A DNA stretch of 64,000 nucleotides from Solirubrobacter taibaiensis (GTDB taxonomy: Bacteria; Actinomycetota; Thermoleophilia; Solirubrobacterales; Solirubrobacteraceae): the NCBI GenBank assembly GCA_027587225.1, contig JAPDDQ010000006.1, positions 124,001 through 188,000 on the forward strand. Direction: 5' to 3'. Position numbers and translations under genes: made by a program. The notes under the pieces are model-generated. The model did not search any database. It saw nothing but the letters and a program-made list of their open reading frames with translations, and had not been told where the DNA came from. The first letter of the stretch is position 1. Every line of letters starts with the position of its first letter. This document shows positions 55,204 through 62,217 of this stretch, one piece after another.

Positions 55204-56712
55204 TTGCTCTAGCTGGTGGCGAACCCTGCCAACCGTCTTGTGGTCGCATCCGACGCGGCGGGCTACCTCCCGGTTACTGGCCTCCGGCTCGCGCTCGATC
55301 TCGGCCCTGATCTTGCGTTGCAGCGGCGTTCCCCAGTCGCGGCCCGCATCCTGGGGAGGCGGTGGGGCAGGGCCGGGGACGAGAGGCGCACCTTCGGTGC
55401 TCTCCGCCAGATCCCCACTCCCCACCTCCCCAACCGGGTCGCGCACATCGCCAAACAGGTGCTCGCGCAGAAGGACGGCGCGTTGGGCGAGTACTTCCAC
55501 ATCCTCGTCGGCCAGGTAGAAGGAGCGGCACCGTACGGGCATGGCCCCCTCCGCGAGCAGCAGGCCGGTACCCCTCGCGCTCGTGCTGATCGTGCTGGCG
55601 TCGTAGCCCCTGGCGGCCCAGCCCCGGCCGAGCGCGGTGTCGCTGGCCTCAGGGGTGGTGCAGCGGAGCGCCCACCGGTAGGCCACGAGATCCCGGATGC
55701 TGCTCGGGATCACGTCGCTGGATGGCTTCTGCGTGGCCAGCACGGAAATGAGGCCGGCGGCCCTTCCGCGGGCGATGAGGTCGCGTAGCGCCTCGTTGAA
55801 TCCGGCCTGCTGCTTCTTGGTGCCCGTGTTCACGTAGAACGCCAACTCGTCGATCACGAGCAGGCCGAGTTCGTCCCCGAGGGCGACTTTGCGTTTGCCG
55901 GTGGCGCGCAGCTCGGCGTATGAGGCGTCCATCCATGCTGCGGCGTCCCGCAGGACCGCCATCGCTTGATCGTGGTTGGCTCCGGCGAACCCGTTGCAGC
56001 ACGGCTCCCACATCGCCAGGTCCACGCCTTTGCCGTCGAGCATCCAGACGGAGCAGTACGGATCGAGGCAATCCGTGGCGACGATGAGGCTCTGAGCCAC
56101 CGATTTACCTGCTCCGGGTTCGCCCGCGAGCAGCACGTTCCGTTCGGCCAGGACTACATCAACCACGCGTCCGTCTTCGTCTACGCCGACCGGAACCGGC
56201 TCCCACAAGCTCAGCCGGGCGAGCTTGAGATTGGGCCACGCTCGCCCGCCGAGTCCCGCCAGCGGGTCGGTGTCCCGGATGAGCACCTGGACACGGCTAA
56301 CGTCGGCGGGGTCGGTGCTCACGCTCACGCCGCGAGCCCGGTACCACGTCGCCAACGCGGGCGCGGCTCGCTCCACGTGCTCGGCTGTCCACCCGTGGCT
56401 CAGGGCAACGTGCAGCACGCGGCCAGCAGCGGCCTGCTCAACGCGAAGGAGCCGGGGCGCGGGCCGCTCCCCACGCTGAGCGCCCTCGGGCTGATACAGG
56501 CCGGAGTGGCGGCACGCATCGGCCCACTGCCGAGCGTCCCGGCCCGTGAAGGTGCGGCGCGTGATCGAGTAGGTACCCGGCCACGAGAGCACCACCAAGC
56601 CCGCGATGACGAGCGGGATGGTCGCGTGGCCGGTGAGCACGAGACACCCGAACGCCACCAGCAGGGCGCAGAAGCGCGGCAGCGCGAACGCCAGGTGGAT
56701 GAGCGCGGTCAT
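55201..56712 (-). CDS. FtsK/Tra-like DNA translocase of the element
   Basis: 503 residues from the ATG at 56712. Two N-terminal helices (about 5-27 and 31-46). Walker A LLAGEPGAGKSVAQ (197-204), WMLDGKGVDLAMW, Walker B LGLLVIDELAFY (about 280-291), and LISVLATQKPSSDVIP, as in FtsK and Streptomyces TraB/TraSA. The C-terminal ~35 residues (EPEASNREVARRVGCDHKTV) form an HTH that could read DNA repeats. It moves double-stranded DNA across a membrane or into a capsid. Its ATG overlaps the upstream small membrane gene; the stop lies in the 12-bp repeat array. Confidence 0.87.
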   Translation of the reverse strand: MTALIHLAFALPRFCALLVAFGCLVLTGHATIPLVIAGLVVLSWPGTYSITRRTFTGRDARQWADACRHSGLYQPEGAQRGERPAPRLLRVEQAAAGRVLHVALSHGWTAEHVERAAPALATWYRARGVSVSTDPADVSRVQVLIRDTDPLAGLGGRAWPNLKLARLSLWEPVPVGVDEDGRVVDVVLAERNVLLAGEPGAGKSVAQSLIVATDCLDPYCSVWMLDGKGVDLAMWEPCCNGFAGANHDQAMAVLRDAAAWMDASYAELRATGKRKVALGDELGLLVIDELAFYVNTGTKKQQAGFNEALRDLIARGRAAGLISVLATQKPSSDVIPSSIRDLVAYRWALRCTTPEASDTALGRGWAARGYDASTISTSARGTGLLLAEGAMPVRCRSFYLADEDVEVLAQRAVLLREHLFGDVRDPVGEVGSGDLAESTEGAPLVPGPAPPPPQDAGRDWGTPLQRKIRAEIEREPEASNREVARRVGCDHKTVGRVRHQLEQ

Positions 56713-56960
56713 AGCTCGTCTGTCCGCCAGCACCGCGTCTCGATGAAGCTGTAGTCCACGATCACCACTGGCGGAACGAGTTGATCGCGCGGCACGTCCG
56801 GGCTCGCCAGCCCTTCGACCAGAGCGCAGTTCACGTACTCGCGGCTGTCCATCCTGAACCCGCCGAGGAGCCAGAACCCGGCCACGCCGAGGAACAGCAT
56901 CACCAGCAGGGCGCGGCCTCGGCTCACCGGCTCGGACAGGTACTCCTTCACACGCGGCAT
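56709..56960 (-). CDS. Small single-helix membrane protein, 83 residues
   Basis: ATG 56960 overlaps the stop of the RHH gene. Product: PRVKEYLSEPVSRGRALLVM, one helix (ALLVMLFLGVAGFWLLGGF), then an outside domain with two Cys (YVNCALVEGLASPD, IETRCWRTDEL). Overlaps the translocase start by four bases, so it may be its membrane partner. No family recognised. Confidence 0.7.
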   Translation of the reverse strand: MPRVKEYLSEPVSRGRALLVMLFLGVAGFWLLGGFRMDSREYVNCALVEGLASPDVPRDQLVPPVVIVDYSFIETRCWRTDEL

Positions 56961-57181
56961 CACTTGTCACCTCTTGGCTTGCGCTTGGACGATCGAGGGC
57001 CACCCATCCGGGGGCCGCTTGTGCCGGGTAGCGGGTCGTTGTTCACCGGCTCTAGGGGTGGCTCGCGTTCGAGGCGCTGCTCCGCCGCACGCTGAACCCA
57101 ACGCGACAGTGGAACGTCACCCCTGGCGGCATCCACTCTCGCTTTCAACTCGGCCGGTAGTGAGATAGAGAAAGCTGGCAT
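56960..57181 (-). CDS. Ribbon-helix-helix DNA-binding protein
   Basis: 73 residues. RHH pattern: PAFSISLPAELKARVDAARG, then LSRWVQRAAEQRLERE; the tail is basic and Pro-rich (GPRMGGPRSSKRKPRG). I use ATG 57181, directly before the strand; GTG 57199 is in frame. As in plasmid transfer systems, an RHH protein before a translocase gene may repress the operon or mark the DNA. Confidence 0.75.
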   Translation of the reverse strand: MPAFSISLPAELKARVDAARGDVPLSRWVQRAAEQRLEREPPLEPVNNDPLPGTSGPRMGGPRSSKRKPRGDK

Positions 57182-57364
57182 CCGTGCGAAGATGAGCACA
57201 CATCACACAAATCACCAATCTGCCATCCATCCCAATTGGGTTACGTCACCGCCCGTAACACGATGGCGCGGCGCGCGCCGTGAGTGGCCTGCGGGTGCGG
57301 CTCCAAAAGTGCTTCGGCGATGTGACCCTTCCCCCTCCCGGTGGGGTGTGATGTGTGAGCAACG
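57182..57364. promoter_or_regulatory. Promoter/operator region of the translocase operon
   Basis: Lies upstream of the RHH gene. It holds CA-rich repeats (ACACATCACACAAATCACC), the perfect palindrome CCCAATTGGG (57231-57240), and GTTACG/CGTAAC with 8 bases between (57240-57259). Good operator candidates for the RHH repressor. Confidence 0.4.
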
Positions 57365-57583
57365 ATGCCGCAGTCCCACGTCGTCGGCCGCCCGTCACAG
57401 GAATTGATGCCGGCGGCAAGCTGGTGTCCGTGGGCGTCCGATAGCGCGGCTCAGACGCGGCACGGACACGTGGTGGTGAGCGGCCTCCGGGACCGCCAGC
57501 GGCTCCGGTTGGAAGGGAGCACGGCGGCTGCGTTGCTAGAGCTACCTCGGTACGGCCTGGCCGCCCACCGAAGCGGAGCGTAG
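57365..57583 (+). CDS. Possible small protein, 72 residues
   Basis: An ATG frame with mostly G/C third positions, including RDRQRLRLEGSTAAALLELP and ending LAAHRSGA. It is the only rightward gene candidate in this arm. No domain and no clear RBS; it may be chance. Confidence 0.3.
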   Translation: MPQSHVVGRPSQELMPAASWCPWASDSAAQTRHGHVVVSGLRDRQRLRLEGSTAAALLELPRYGLAAHRSGA

Positions 57584-57588
57584 CCCGC

Positions 57589-57708
57589 TCACTCGTCCTC
57601 GTTATTCAGCCAGATCGCAAAGGCCCCGGCCAGCAGGAGGATGAAAACGACGACACCGATCCAGAACAGCGGGCTGAGGATCAGGTCGTTGTAGGCGTCG
57701 GCGAGCAT
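57589..57708 (-). CDS. 39-residue membrane peptide
   Basis: ATG at 57708. The product has a short acidic start (LADAYNDLILSP), one strong helix (LFWIGVVVFILLLAGAFAIW) and an acidic end (LNNEDE). Both composition and codon bias support coding, though no good RBS is visible. It could be a holin-like or accessory membrane peptide; function unknown. Confidence 0.6.
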   Translation of the reverse strand: MLADAYNDLILSPLFWIGVVVFILLLAGAFAIWLNNEDE

Positions 57709-57821
57709 GGAGAGACGTCGTTACCCGGCGGTGTCTTAGGCTGAACGCGCTGCCGCCGGGGCTCAGGTGGGGCCGTGCCGGTCCTCGCGCTCACGCGGCC
57801 CGTACGGGGCCGGAGACACAG

Positions 57822-57846
57822 CGAGCCCCGCACGTGGCGGGGCTCG
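57822..57846 (-). terminator. Hairpin downstream of the zinc-finger gene
   Basis: CGAGCCCCGC (57822-57831), 5-base loop, GCGGGGCTCG (57837-57846), perfect 10-bp stem 28 bases past the stop of the leftward gene at 57875. No U-tract on that side. Confidence 0.55.
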
Positions 57847-57874
57847 GGGTACTGCTCGGTTGTCGCGGTGGGCG

Positions 57875-58393
57875 CTACGCGGCGGTAGCGGGCGTGCTCG
57901 CGGGCTCAGGCGTCCCCGCCGCACCGGCCTGGTCGGCGGCCTTCGGCTTCGCGGTGCGCTTGCGAGCGGCGGGCTTCGGCGCAATCGCAGCCTCGCGCTC
58001 AGCGGCCTTCCCGCGGCGCTCCTTCTGGCAAGCGCGGCACTCCGTCCCGCGCTTGGTGGGCGCGATGGTCGGGAACTGGTTGAGCGGCTTCTCCTCCTCG
58101 CAGGTGCGGCACACCTGCTCGCCCTCGGTGGGCGCGATCGAGGCGGCGGGCCGCTTGCGGCCGCTGCGCGTGTCGAACAGCTTGGCCGTGGGCTCGATCT
58201 CGGCGCGCTCCTTCTCCAGCTTGGCGAGCTGCTTGCTCAGCTTGGTCTTGGCCGCGCCCTTGGCGGCGTCACGTTCGGCCGTGATCCGCTCGATCTCGGG
58301 CGTGATCTCGCTCATGCGCTGCTTGGCGGCGTCGGCCTGCTCGCGGAGGCTCGGCGTGGACTCGGTGGTGGTGCTGCTCTGCGTGGTGGGCAT
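57875..58393 (-). CDS. Coiled-coil and zinc-finger protein of the element
   Basis: 172 residues: a Ser/Thr-rich start, a coiled coil (about 15-70; KLSKQLAKLEKERAEIEPTA), then a double CxxC finger (QVCRTCEEEKPLNQFPTIAP, GTECRACQKERRGK), and a Lys/Ala/Pro-rich tail. This finger occurs in phage proteins, often fused to or near HNH nucleases, but no HNH domain is present. DNA binding is likely; role unknown. Confidence 0.7.
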   Translation of the reverse strand: MPTTQSSTTTESTPSLREQADAAKQRMSEITPEIERITAERDAAKGAAKTKLSKQLAKLEKERAEIEPTAKLFDTRSGRKRPAASIAPTEGEQVCRTCEEEKPLNQFPTIAPTKRGTECRACQKERRGKAAEREAAIAPKPAARKRTAKPKAADQAGAAGTPEPASTPATAA

Positions 58394-58930
58394 GAGAGTG
58401 ACTGAAACACCGTCTCACTCAAATGTCGAGGTAACTCACCGAAAAAATGTCACTGTGAGTGCGCGAGTGGGGCCGGAGACGCAGTGATCCCCGGCCGGGA
58501 GGACACCAAACCGGGGCTCACTTGCGCTGTCCGACGGGGCACCCGAGAGGTGAGGGCGCTCAGGTGCTACACCCCGGAACGTACACACATCGCGCTCACT
58601 TCACCAGAAACAGCGCGCGCCTCGCCGGGGTCTAGGCGAGGCGCGCGAAGTGGGCTACCGGAGAGGCCCTAGCGGCGAACTTAGCTGCTGCTCAGCTGAA
58701 CGCCTGTGTGGGAGCGGCGATGGTAGTAGACACTCACCTTAGTACCAATCACCTTTCGGCGTAACGTTCCGCGCGTCCCGTGCTAGCTTTGGGCTAGAGC
58801 AGGAAGCCGCGCCACAAAGCTCCACGTGCAAGCGGCCCCCACGGGAGGGCCAGGAGTTGGGACCAATTCGCAGCGGCTAGGAACCTCGCCCCGGTTGGCA
58901 ACGGGCGGCCCGGAACACGGAGCCGTCCCG
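58394..58930. other. 537-base gene-free stretch of the element
   Basis: Between two divergent genes. Near 58400-58470 the motif CACT/AGTG recurs (CTCACTC, ACTCACC, CACTGTGAGTG). A 13-bp perfect hairpin lies at 58614-58647. A/T-richer DNA from 58690 to 58790 is the likely promoter zone for the rightward RHH gene. No convincing gene on either strand. Confidence 0.6.
58614..58647. terminator. 13-bp perfect hairpin
   Basis: CGCGCGCCTCGCC (58614-58626), 8-base loop, complement at 58635-58647. No U-tract. In a divergent gap a terminator is unexpected, so it may separate an unseen small transcript or bind a protein. Confidence 0.55.
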
Positions 58931-59101
58931 ATGGAACCCACGCGCACCGAGAACGATCCCCACGAGATCGTTCAGTGCAACGTCCGCATGCCGCGTGGCC
59001 TGCTGGAAGACCTGCGCGCGCTCGCGGACCGCAGCTATCGCCCACTCGCAAACGAAGTGCGGTTCGCGCTCGCCGAGCACGTCCAGCGAGCGAAGGCATG
59101 A
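58931..59101 (+). CDS. Arc-like ribbon-helix-helix protein, 56 residues
   Basis: Product: EPTRTENDPHEIVQCNVRMP, then GLLEDLRALADRSYRPLANE and VRFALAEHVQRAKA, the strand-helix-helix of Arc/MetJ repressors. ATG 58931 is chosen because the longer frame upstream has no coding bias. Located beside the integrase gene, it is a candidate excision or integration regulator. Confidence 0.72.
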   Translation: MEPTRTENDPHEIVQCNVRMPRGLLEDLRALADRSYRPLANEVRFALAEHVQRAKA

Positions 59102-59322
59102 GCTTGCCCGAGGCCAACCGCGCTGAGGTGCGGCGAATCCTCGATGGTGCGGCCCGGCGGCTACTCGCCGAACAACTTCACAGCGACGCGGCCGGCGCCT
59201 CGTCCGGGTGCCACGGTGGCTCGCTCGATGGTGGCGCGGATGAGGGCGCGCCGCTCGGCCAGGTTCAGCCGATCCCAGTCCGTGGCGGGGTGGACCGTGA
59301 TGGAGGCGCTCGTGCCGCGTAG
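59098..59322 (+). CDS. Small protein coupled to the RHH gene, antisense to integrase end
   Basis: 74 residues; ATG overlaps the RHH stop (ATGA). The first 25 residues (SLPEANRAEVRRILDGAARR) look like a real helix, but the rest is Gly-rich and lies on the complementary strand of the integrase 3' end. It may be a truncated gene reading into integrase. Low support. Confidence 0.35.
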   Translation: MSLPEANRAEVRRILDGAARRLLAEQLHSDAAGASSGCHGGSLDGGADEGAPLGQVQPIPVRGGVDRDGGARAA

Positions 59323-60525
59323 CTGCTCTACACGCTCGCGGTCCGCGTTGCGCTTCGCCGTGGCGGCCTCGAGCCGCACACGCGCGGCAGGCTCCAGCGG
59401 ATCGAGGATGGCGATCAACGCGTCGAGTTCGGCTTGCGAGCGTGCCAGTGCAGATTCCGCGTCGCGAGCGTTCTGCTGCATGCTGGCGCGGCCCTGCTCG
59501 TCCGCGATCGCCTTACGCACGGCGGTTTCGACGGCGCGCTCCACTACCTCAGCGGAGATCGTTACGCGGCGCGGGCAGTCGCCGGTCGGGCTACAGCGGT
59601 ACAGCGGGTACTCGCCGTGATGTGCCGAGCCGACGACCATGAAGCCGTCGCACGTCGCGCAGCGGAGCACCTTCAGCCGCGCCAGCAGGCGGTCGCTCTT
59701 GGCTCTCCGGCCGCGCGAAACCTTGGCGCGCTGCACCGCCTGCCACAAGTCCTCCTCCACGATGTGGTCGTGTGCGTTGAGGTTGGGCTCGTACCCGCCG
59801 AAGTGGATCTCTCCGCGCAGCACCCGCGAGCACAAGAGCGTCTGCGTCCCGTGGTAACTGATGGCCGGGTATCCGTTGGCACGCAAATGGTCCCGCACGT
59901 TCGCAACGCTCTGTCCGTCGGCGCGCAGCGTGAGCGCGTCCACTACCGCCTGCACCCGCTCCGGCGTATCCGGGCGGAAGCGGCCGTCCTCCCCACGCAC
60001 GAAGCCCGGCGTCACGTTGGGCCACGGGGGCACGCCCCGGTTGATCGCGCGCTGCACCGCCGCGCCGGATCGCTCCTTCGCGGATCGTTTGAAGTACTCG
60101 CTCACCGCTCCCAGCATGGTGCCGGAAAGCCACTGGGCCGCGCTGCCGTTCTCCGTGACGCGGCCAAAGTCCACAGTGAGCACTTCCCCGCGCACGGCCT
60201 CGACGCGCTGCACGGCGTCGGCCTGCTCCCGCAGGTTGCGAAACAAGCGGTCGAAGTACGCGCCAGCAAGCACTTCGGCCTCTCCGGCTTCTATCGCAGC
60301 GATTGCCGGGCCGAGACCGGGGCGTTCTTCCAGTGGGAGCCCGCCAGAGACATCCATCTCGGGCAGGATTCGGATCAGGTCGATACCTTCGCGCTCACAT
60401 GTGGCGCGGAGCCTGTCCTCCTGGACGTCGGGCGAGGCGAATCTCTCGCCTTCGCGCTCGCCTACCTGCGAGACGCGAGTTATGCCGATAGCGCGGCGGC
60501 GCATGGTTTGAGGAGCGGCAGCCAT
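59161..60525 (-). CDS. Large serine recombinase (integrase of the element)
   Basis: 454 residues. Resolvase catalytic domain with nucleophile Ser19 in GITRVSQVGEREGE and FDRLFRN; recombinase domain with GTMLGAVSEYFKRSAKERSG and NRGVPPWPNVTPGFVRGEDG; zinc ribbon LRCATCDGFMVVG and YRCSPTGDCPRR; a coiled coil (ARSQAELDALIAILDPLEPA) and a basic end. It integrates at attB in bcp with no need for long homology. Its start is 23 bases from the attR core, the usual layout for this family. Confidence 0.93.
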   Translation of the reverse strand: MAAAPQTMRRRAIGITRVSQVGEREGERFASPDVQEDRLRATCEREGIDLIRILPEMDVSGGLPLEERPGLGPAIAAIEAGEAEVLAGAYFDRLFRNLREQADAVQRVEAVRGEVLTVDFGRVTENGSAAQWLSGTMLGAVSEYFKRSAKERSGAAVQRAINRGVPPWPNVTPGFVRGEDGRFRPDTPERVQAVVDALTLRADGQSVANVRDHLRANGYPAISYHGTQTLLCSRVLRGEIHFGGYEPNLNAHDHIVEEDLWQAVQRAKVSRGRRAKSDRLLARLKVLRCATCDGFMVVGSAHHGEYPLYRCSPTGDCPRRVTISAEVVERAVETAVRKAIADEQGRASMQQNARDAESALARSQAELDALIAILDPLEPAARVRLEAATAKRNADRERVEQLRGTSASITVHPATDWDRLNLAERRALIRATIERATVAPGRGAGRVAVKLFGE

Positions 60526-60532
60526 TACTACC

Positions 60533-60556
60533 TATTTTACCCCACGGGTCGGCCTT
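60533..60556. other. attR: right attachment junction
   Basis: Element arm TATTTTACCCC (60533-60543), then ACGG and the core GTCGGCCTT (60548-60556). Right of the core is the displaced host start of bcp. The arm is the complement of the attL arm apart from one T, so the circular attP has a dyad around the core. Confidence 0.88.
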
Positions 60557-60667
60557 CGGGTAGAAGTAGAGGACGACCGTGGTGCCGGCCAGAGCGGACA
60601 ACGTGACGTCTTCGCCGTTCTCGTCGGGCAGGGTGAAGTCGGGAGCCGTTTCGCCAGTCTCGAGCAT
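60557..60667 (-). pseudogene. bcp: Displaced original 5' end of bcp (codons 1-37)
   Basis: ATG at 60667 with LETGETAPDFTLPDENGEDV through to LYFYP, then the att core. It matches the first 37 residues of the rebuilt bcp at 27 of 36 positions after the start, but with host-like G/C-ending codons. The frame runs on through attR for about 50 senseless codons to 60395. It lacks the catalytic Cys, so it is inactive. It is divergent from panE by 17 bases, the original host arrangement. Confidence 0.92.
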
Positions 60668-60684
60668 GAAATGCAGGCTATGAC

Positions 60685-61569
60685 ATGAGCGAACGCGTGG
60701 CGGTGGTCGGGGTGGGAGCGATCGGCGGGCTGGTCGCCGCCGAGTTGATCGCCGCCGGGGCGGACGTGACGCTGTGCAGCCGATCGCCGCTCGACCGGCT
60801 GGTCGTGGAGCGCGACGAGCACCCGCGGGACTTCGCGGTGGAGACGGTCACGGACCCCGCGGACGCCGGCCCCGCCCGCTTCGTCGTCGTCGCCCTCAAG
60901 GCCCAGGACAGCGCGCACGCCGCGCCTTGGCTCGCCCGGCTCGCCGGACCGCAGGACACGACGGTCGTGGTGATCCAGAACGGGGTCGAACACGACCAGC
61001 GGCTGGCCCCGCACGCCGTCGTCCCCGCGATCATCAACACGGCCGTCGAGCGCCTCGCGCCCGGGCGGCTCAAGCACGGCTCCGGCGACACGCTGACGCT
61101 TGCGGATCGCCCCGGCGCCCGCGAATTCGCGGCAATGCTCGACGGCAGCGCCGTCAAGACCGCGCTCGAGCCCGACTTCACCACCGCCGCGTGGCGCAAG
61201 CTGTTCGCCAACCTGGCCGGCAATCCGCTCACGACGATCACGCAGCGGCGCAGCGAGGTCTTCCAGGTGCCCGAGGCGGTCGAGCTCGCCCGACGCGTGC
61301 TGGAGGAGGCCCTGCCGGTCGGCCGCGCCGAAGGAGCACGCCTGACCGACGATGACCCGCAACGGACCGTGGACTTCCTCAGCGCGCTGCCGCCCGACGT
61401 CGGCTCCTCGATGCTCTACGACCGCCTGAACGGGCGGCCCTTGGAGATCGACGCGCTCGTCGGGGCGGTCATACGCGCGGGGCGCCGGCACGATCTGCCG
61501 ACCCCCCGTGCCGAGACTCTCCACGCGCTCCTCACTGCTCTGCGCCGATCGTCCGTCCGGCACTCATGA
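60685..61569 (+). CDS. Ketopantoate reductase-like (ApbA/PanE family)
   Basis: 294 residues. Rossmann motif VAVVGVGAIGGLVAAELIAA, then VVVALKAQDS, VIQNGVEH (NG motif), and the C-terminal domain with AWRKLFANLAGNPLTTI and SSMLYDRLNGRPLEIDALVG, where Lys and Glu/Asp of PanE are conserved. It reduces 2-dehydropantoate to pantoate with NADPH; paralogues of other specificity exist, so I leave out the symbol. Confidence 0.9.
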   Translation: MSERVAVVGVGAIGGLVAAELIAAGADVTLCSRSPLDRLVVERDEHPRDFAVETVTDPADAGPARFVVVALKAQDSAHAAPWLARLAGPQDTTVVVIQNGVEHDQRLAPHAVVPAIINTAVERLAPGRLKHGSGDTLTLADRPGAREFAAMLDGSAVKTALEPDFTTAAWRKLFANLAGNPLTTITQRRSEVFQVPEAVELARRVLEEALPVGRAEGARLTDDDPQRTVDFLSALPPDVGSSMLYDRLNGRPLEIDALVGAVIRAGRRHDLPTPRAETLHALLTALRRSSVRHS

Positions 61570-61673
61570 CCTCGAGTGCGCCCAACTGTGTTCCTCGGAC
61601 CCACTGTTTGCCCAGCACGACCCAAGCACGGACAGAGGTCCGGCCCCCGGTGCGTCACTGCACGCCAATGTGC

Positions 61674-62213
61674 TCATCCTTGGCTGATCGCCCTGAGGTT
61701 GGCGGCGATCAGCATCTGTTGCTCCGCAACGACGGGCAGGCTGGACGTACGCAAGAGCAAGACGCGGATGTCGACGATGCTCGCGCGAATCGCGCTCTTG
61801 GCGTAGTCCCAGTCGCGCTCTGAGCCGCGCACGAGTTTGGCCAGCACGAGGTCATGAGGCTCGAGGCACCAGGCCACCGGCTTGCGGTCCGACGTGACAC
61901 GCGGCGGGATGTCCATGCGGATCAGACGTTCCTCCCATCCGACCGGCGCCTTGGCTGTCTCGGGCCCGACGGCGTGCGCGAAATACCCGAACTGCTCCTC
62001 GAACGGCGACCCGTCGCCCAGCGCCCCGTCGATCCGATCGCTCAGGTCCGAGCGATGGCGCGGGTAGATGTCGGCCTCCATGGACTGCAGGAGGTCTTCG
62101 GGCGGCTCGGCTACGGCACCGAGGATCGCTTGGCTGCCGATCACGACGAAGTCGTCCTCGCCAATCACGTTGGCGGCTGCGGCAATGACGTGCTCGAAGT
62201 CGGATCGCCGCAA
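61674..62213 (-). CDS. AbiEii/DUF6036-like nucleotidyltransferase (toxin-like)
   Basis: 179 residues from TTG 62213, four bases after the partner stop. The N-terminus has DDFVVIGSQAILGAVAEPPE and SMEADIYP, matching the GSQA-type nucleotidyltransferase core with an acidic ED pair. Later blocks include WCLEPHDLVLAKLVRGSERD, typical of DUF6036/AbiEii proteins. Such proteins modify RNA or tRNA and are toxic when unopposed. TTG is the only start that fits the operon. Confidence 0.72.
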   Translation of the reverse strand: MRRSDFEHVIAAAANVIGEDDFVVIGSQAILGAVAEPPEDLLQSMEADIYPRHRSDLSDRIDGALGDGSPFEEQFGYFAHAVGPETAKAPVGWEERLIRMDIPPRVTSDRKPVAWCLEPHDLVLAKLVRGSERDWDYAKSAIRASIVDIRVLLLRTSSLPVVAEQQMLIAANLRAISQG

Positions 62214-62217
62214 CGCG

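Larger units (their letters stand above)
50649..60556. mobile_element. Integrated element inserted in bcp: serine recombinase, FtsK-like translocase, HK97 capsid (phage satellite-like)
   Basis: About 9.9 kb bounded by 9-bp copies of GTCGGCCTT. Removing one core plus the DNA between them restores a continuous host bcp frame: 37 codons from 60667 to 60557, then K-A-D, then the host codons below 50649. The integrase gene starts 23 bases inside the right end. Inside, base composition and codon use are visibly more A/T-rich, and genes run right from the left end and left from the right end, meeting near 54.6-55.2 kb. It encodes a capsid protein but no terminase, portal, protease or tail. Confidence 0.93.

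Noticed and set aside
57767-58405. Plus-strand frames of 210-217 codons opposite the zinc-finger gene
   Set aside because: Leu/Gly/Arg-rich shadow; the minus strand shows a proper double CxxC finger.
60395-60556. Functional short Bcp from the right-end fragment
   Set aside because: After the att core the frame leaves the family, lacks both cysteines and overlaps the integrase start.
59434-60606. 390-codon plus-strand frame opposite the integrase
   Set aside because: Reverse complement of an unmistakable serine recombinase.
61570-61673. tRNA gene between panE and the nucleotidyltransferase
   Set aside because: Short stems can be drawn, but no T-loop GTTC motif or cloverleaf fits.
61566-61823. 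85-codon plus-strand frame after panE
   Set aside because: Mostly opposite the end of the nucleotidyltransferase gene, no RBS, no recognisable pattern.
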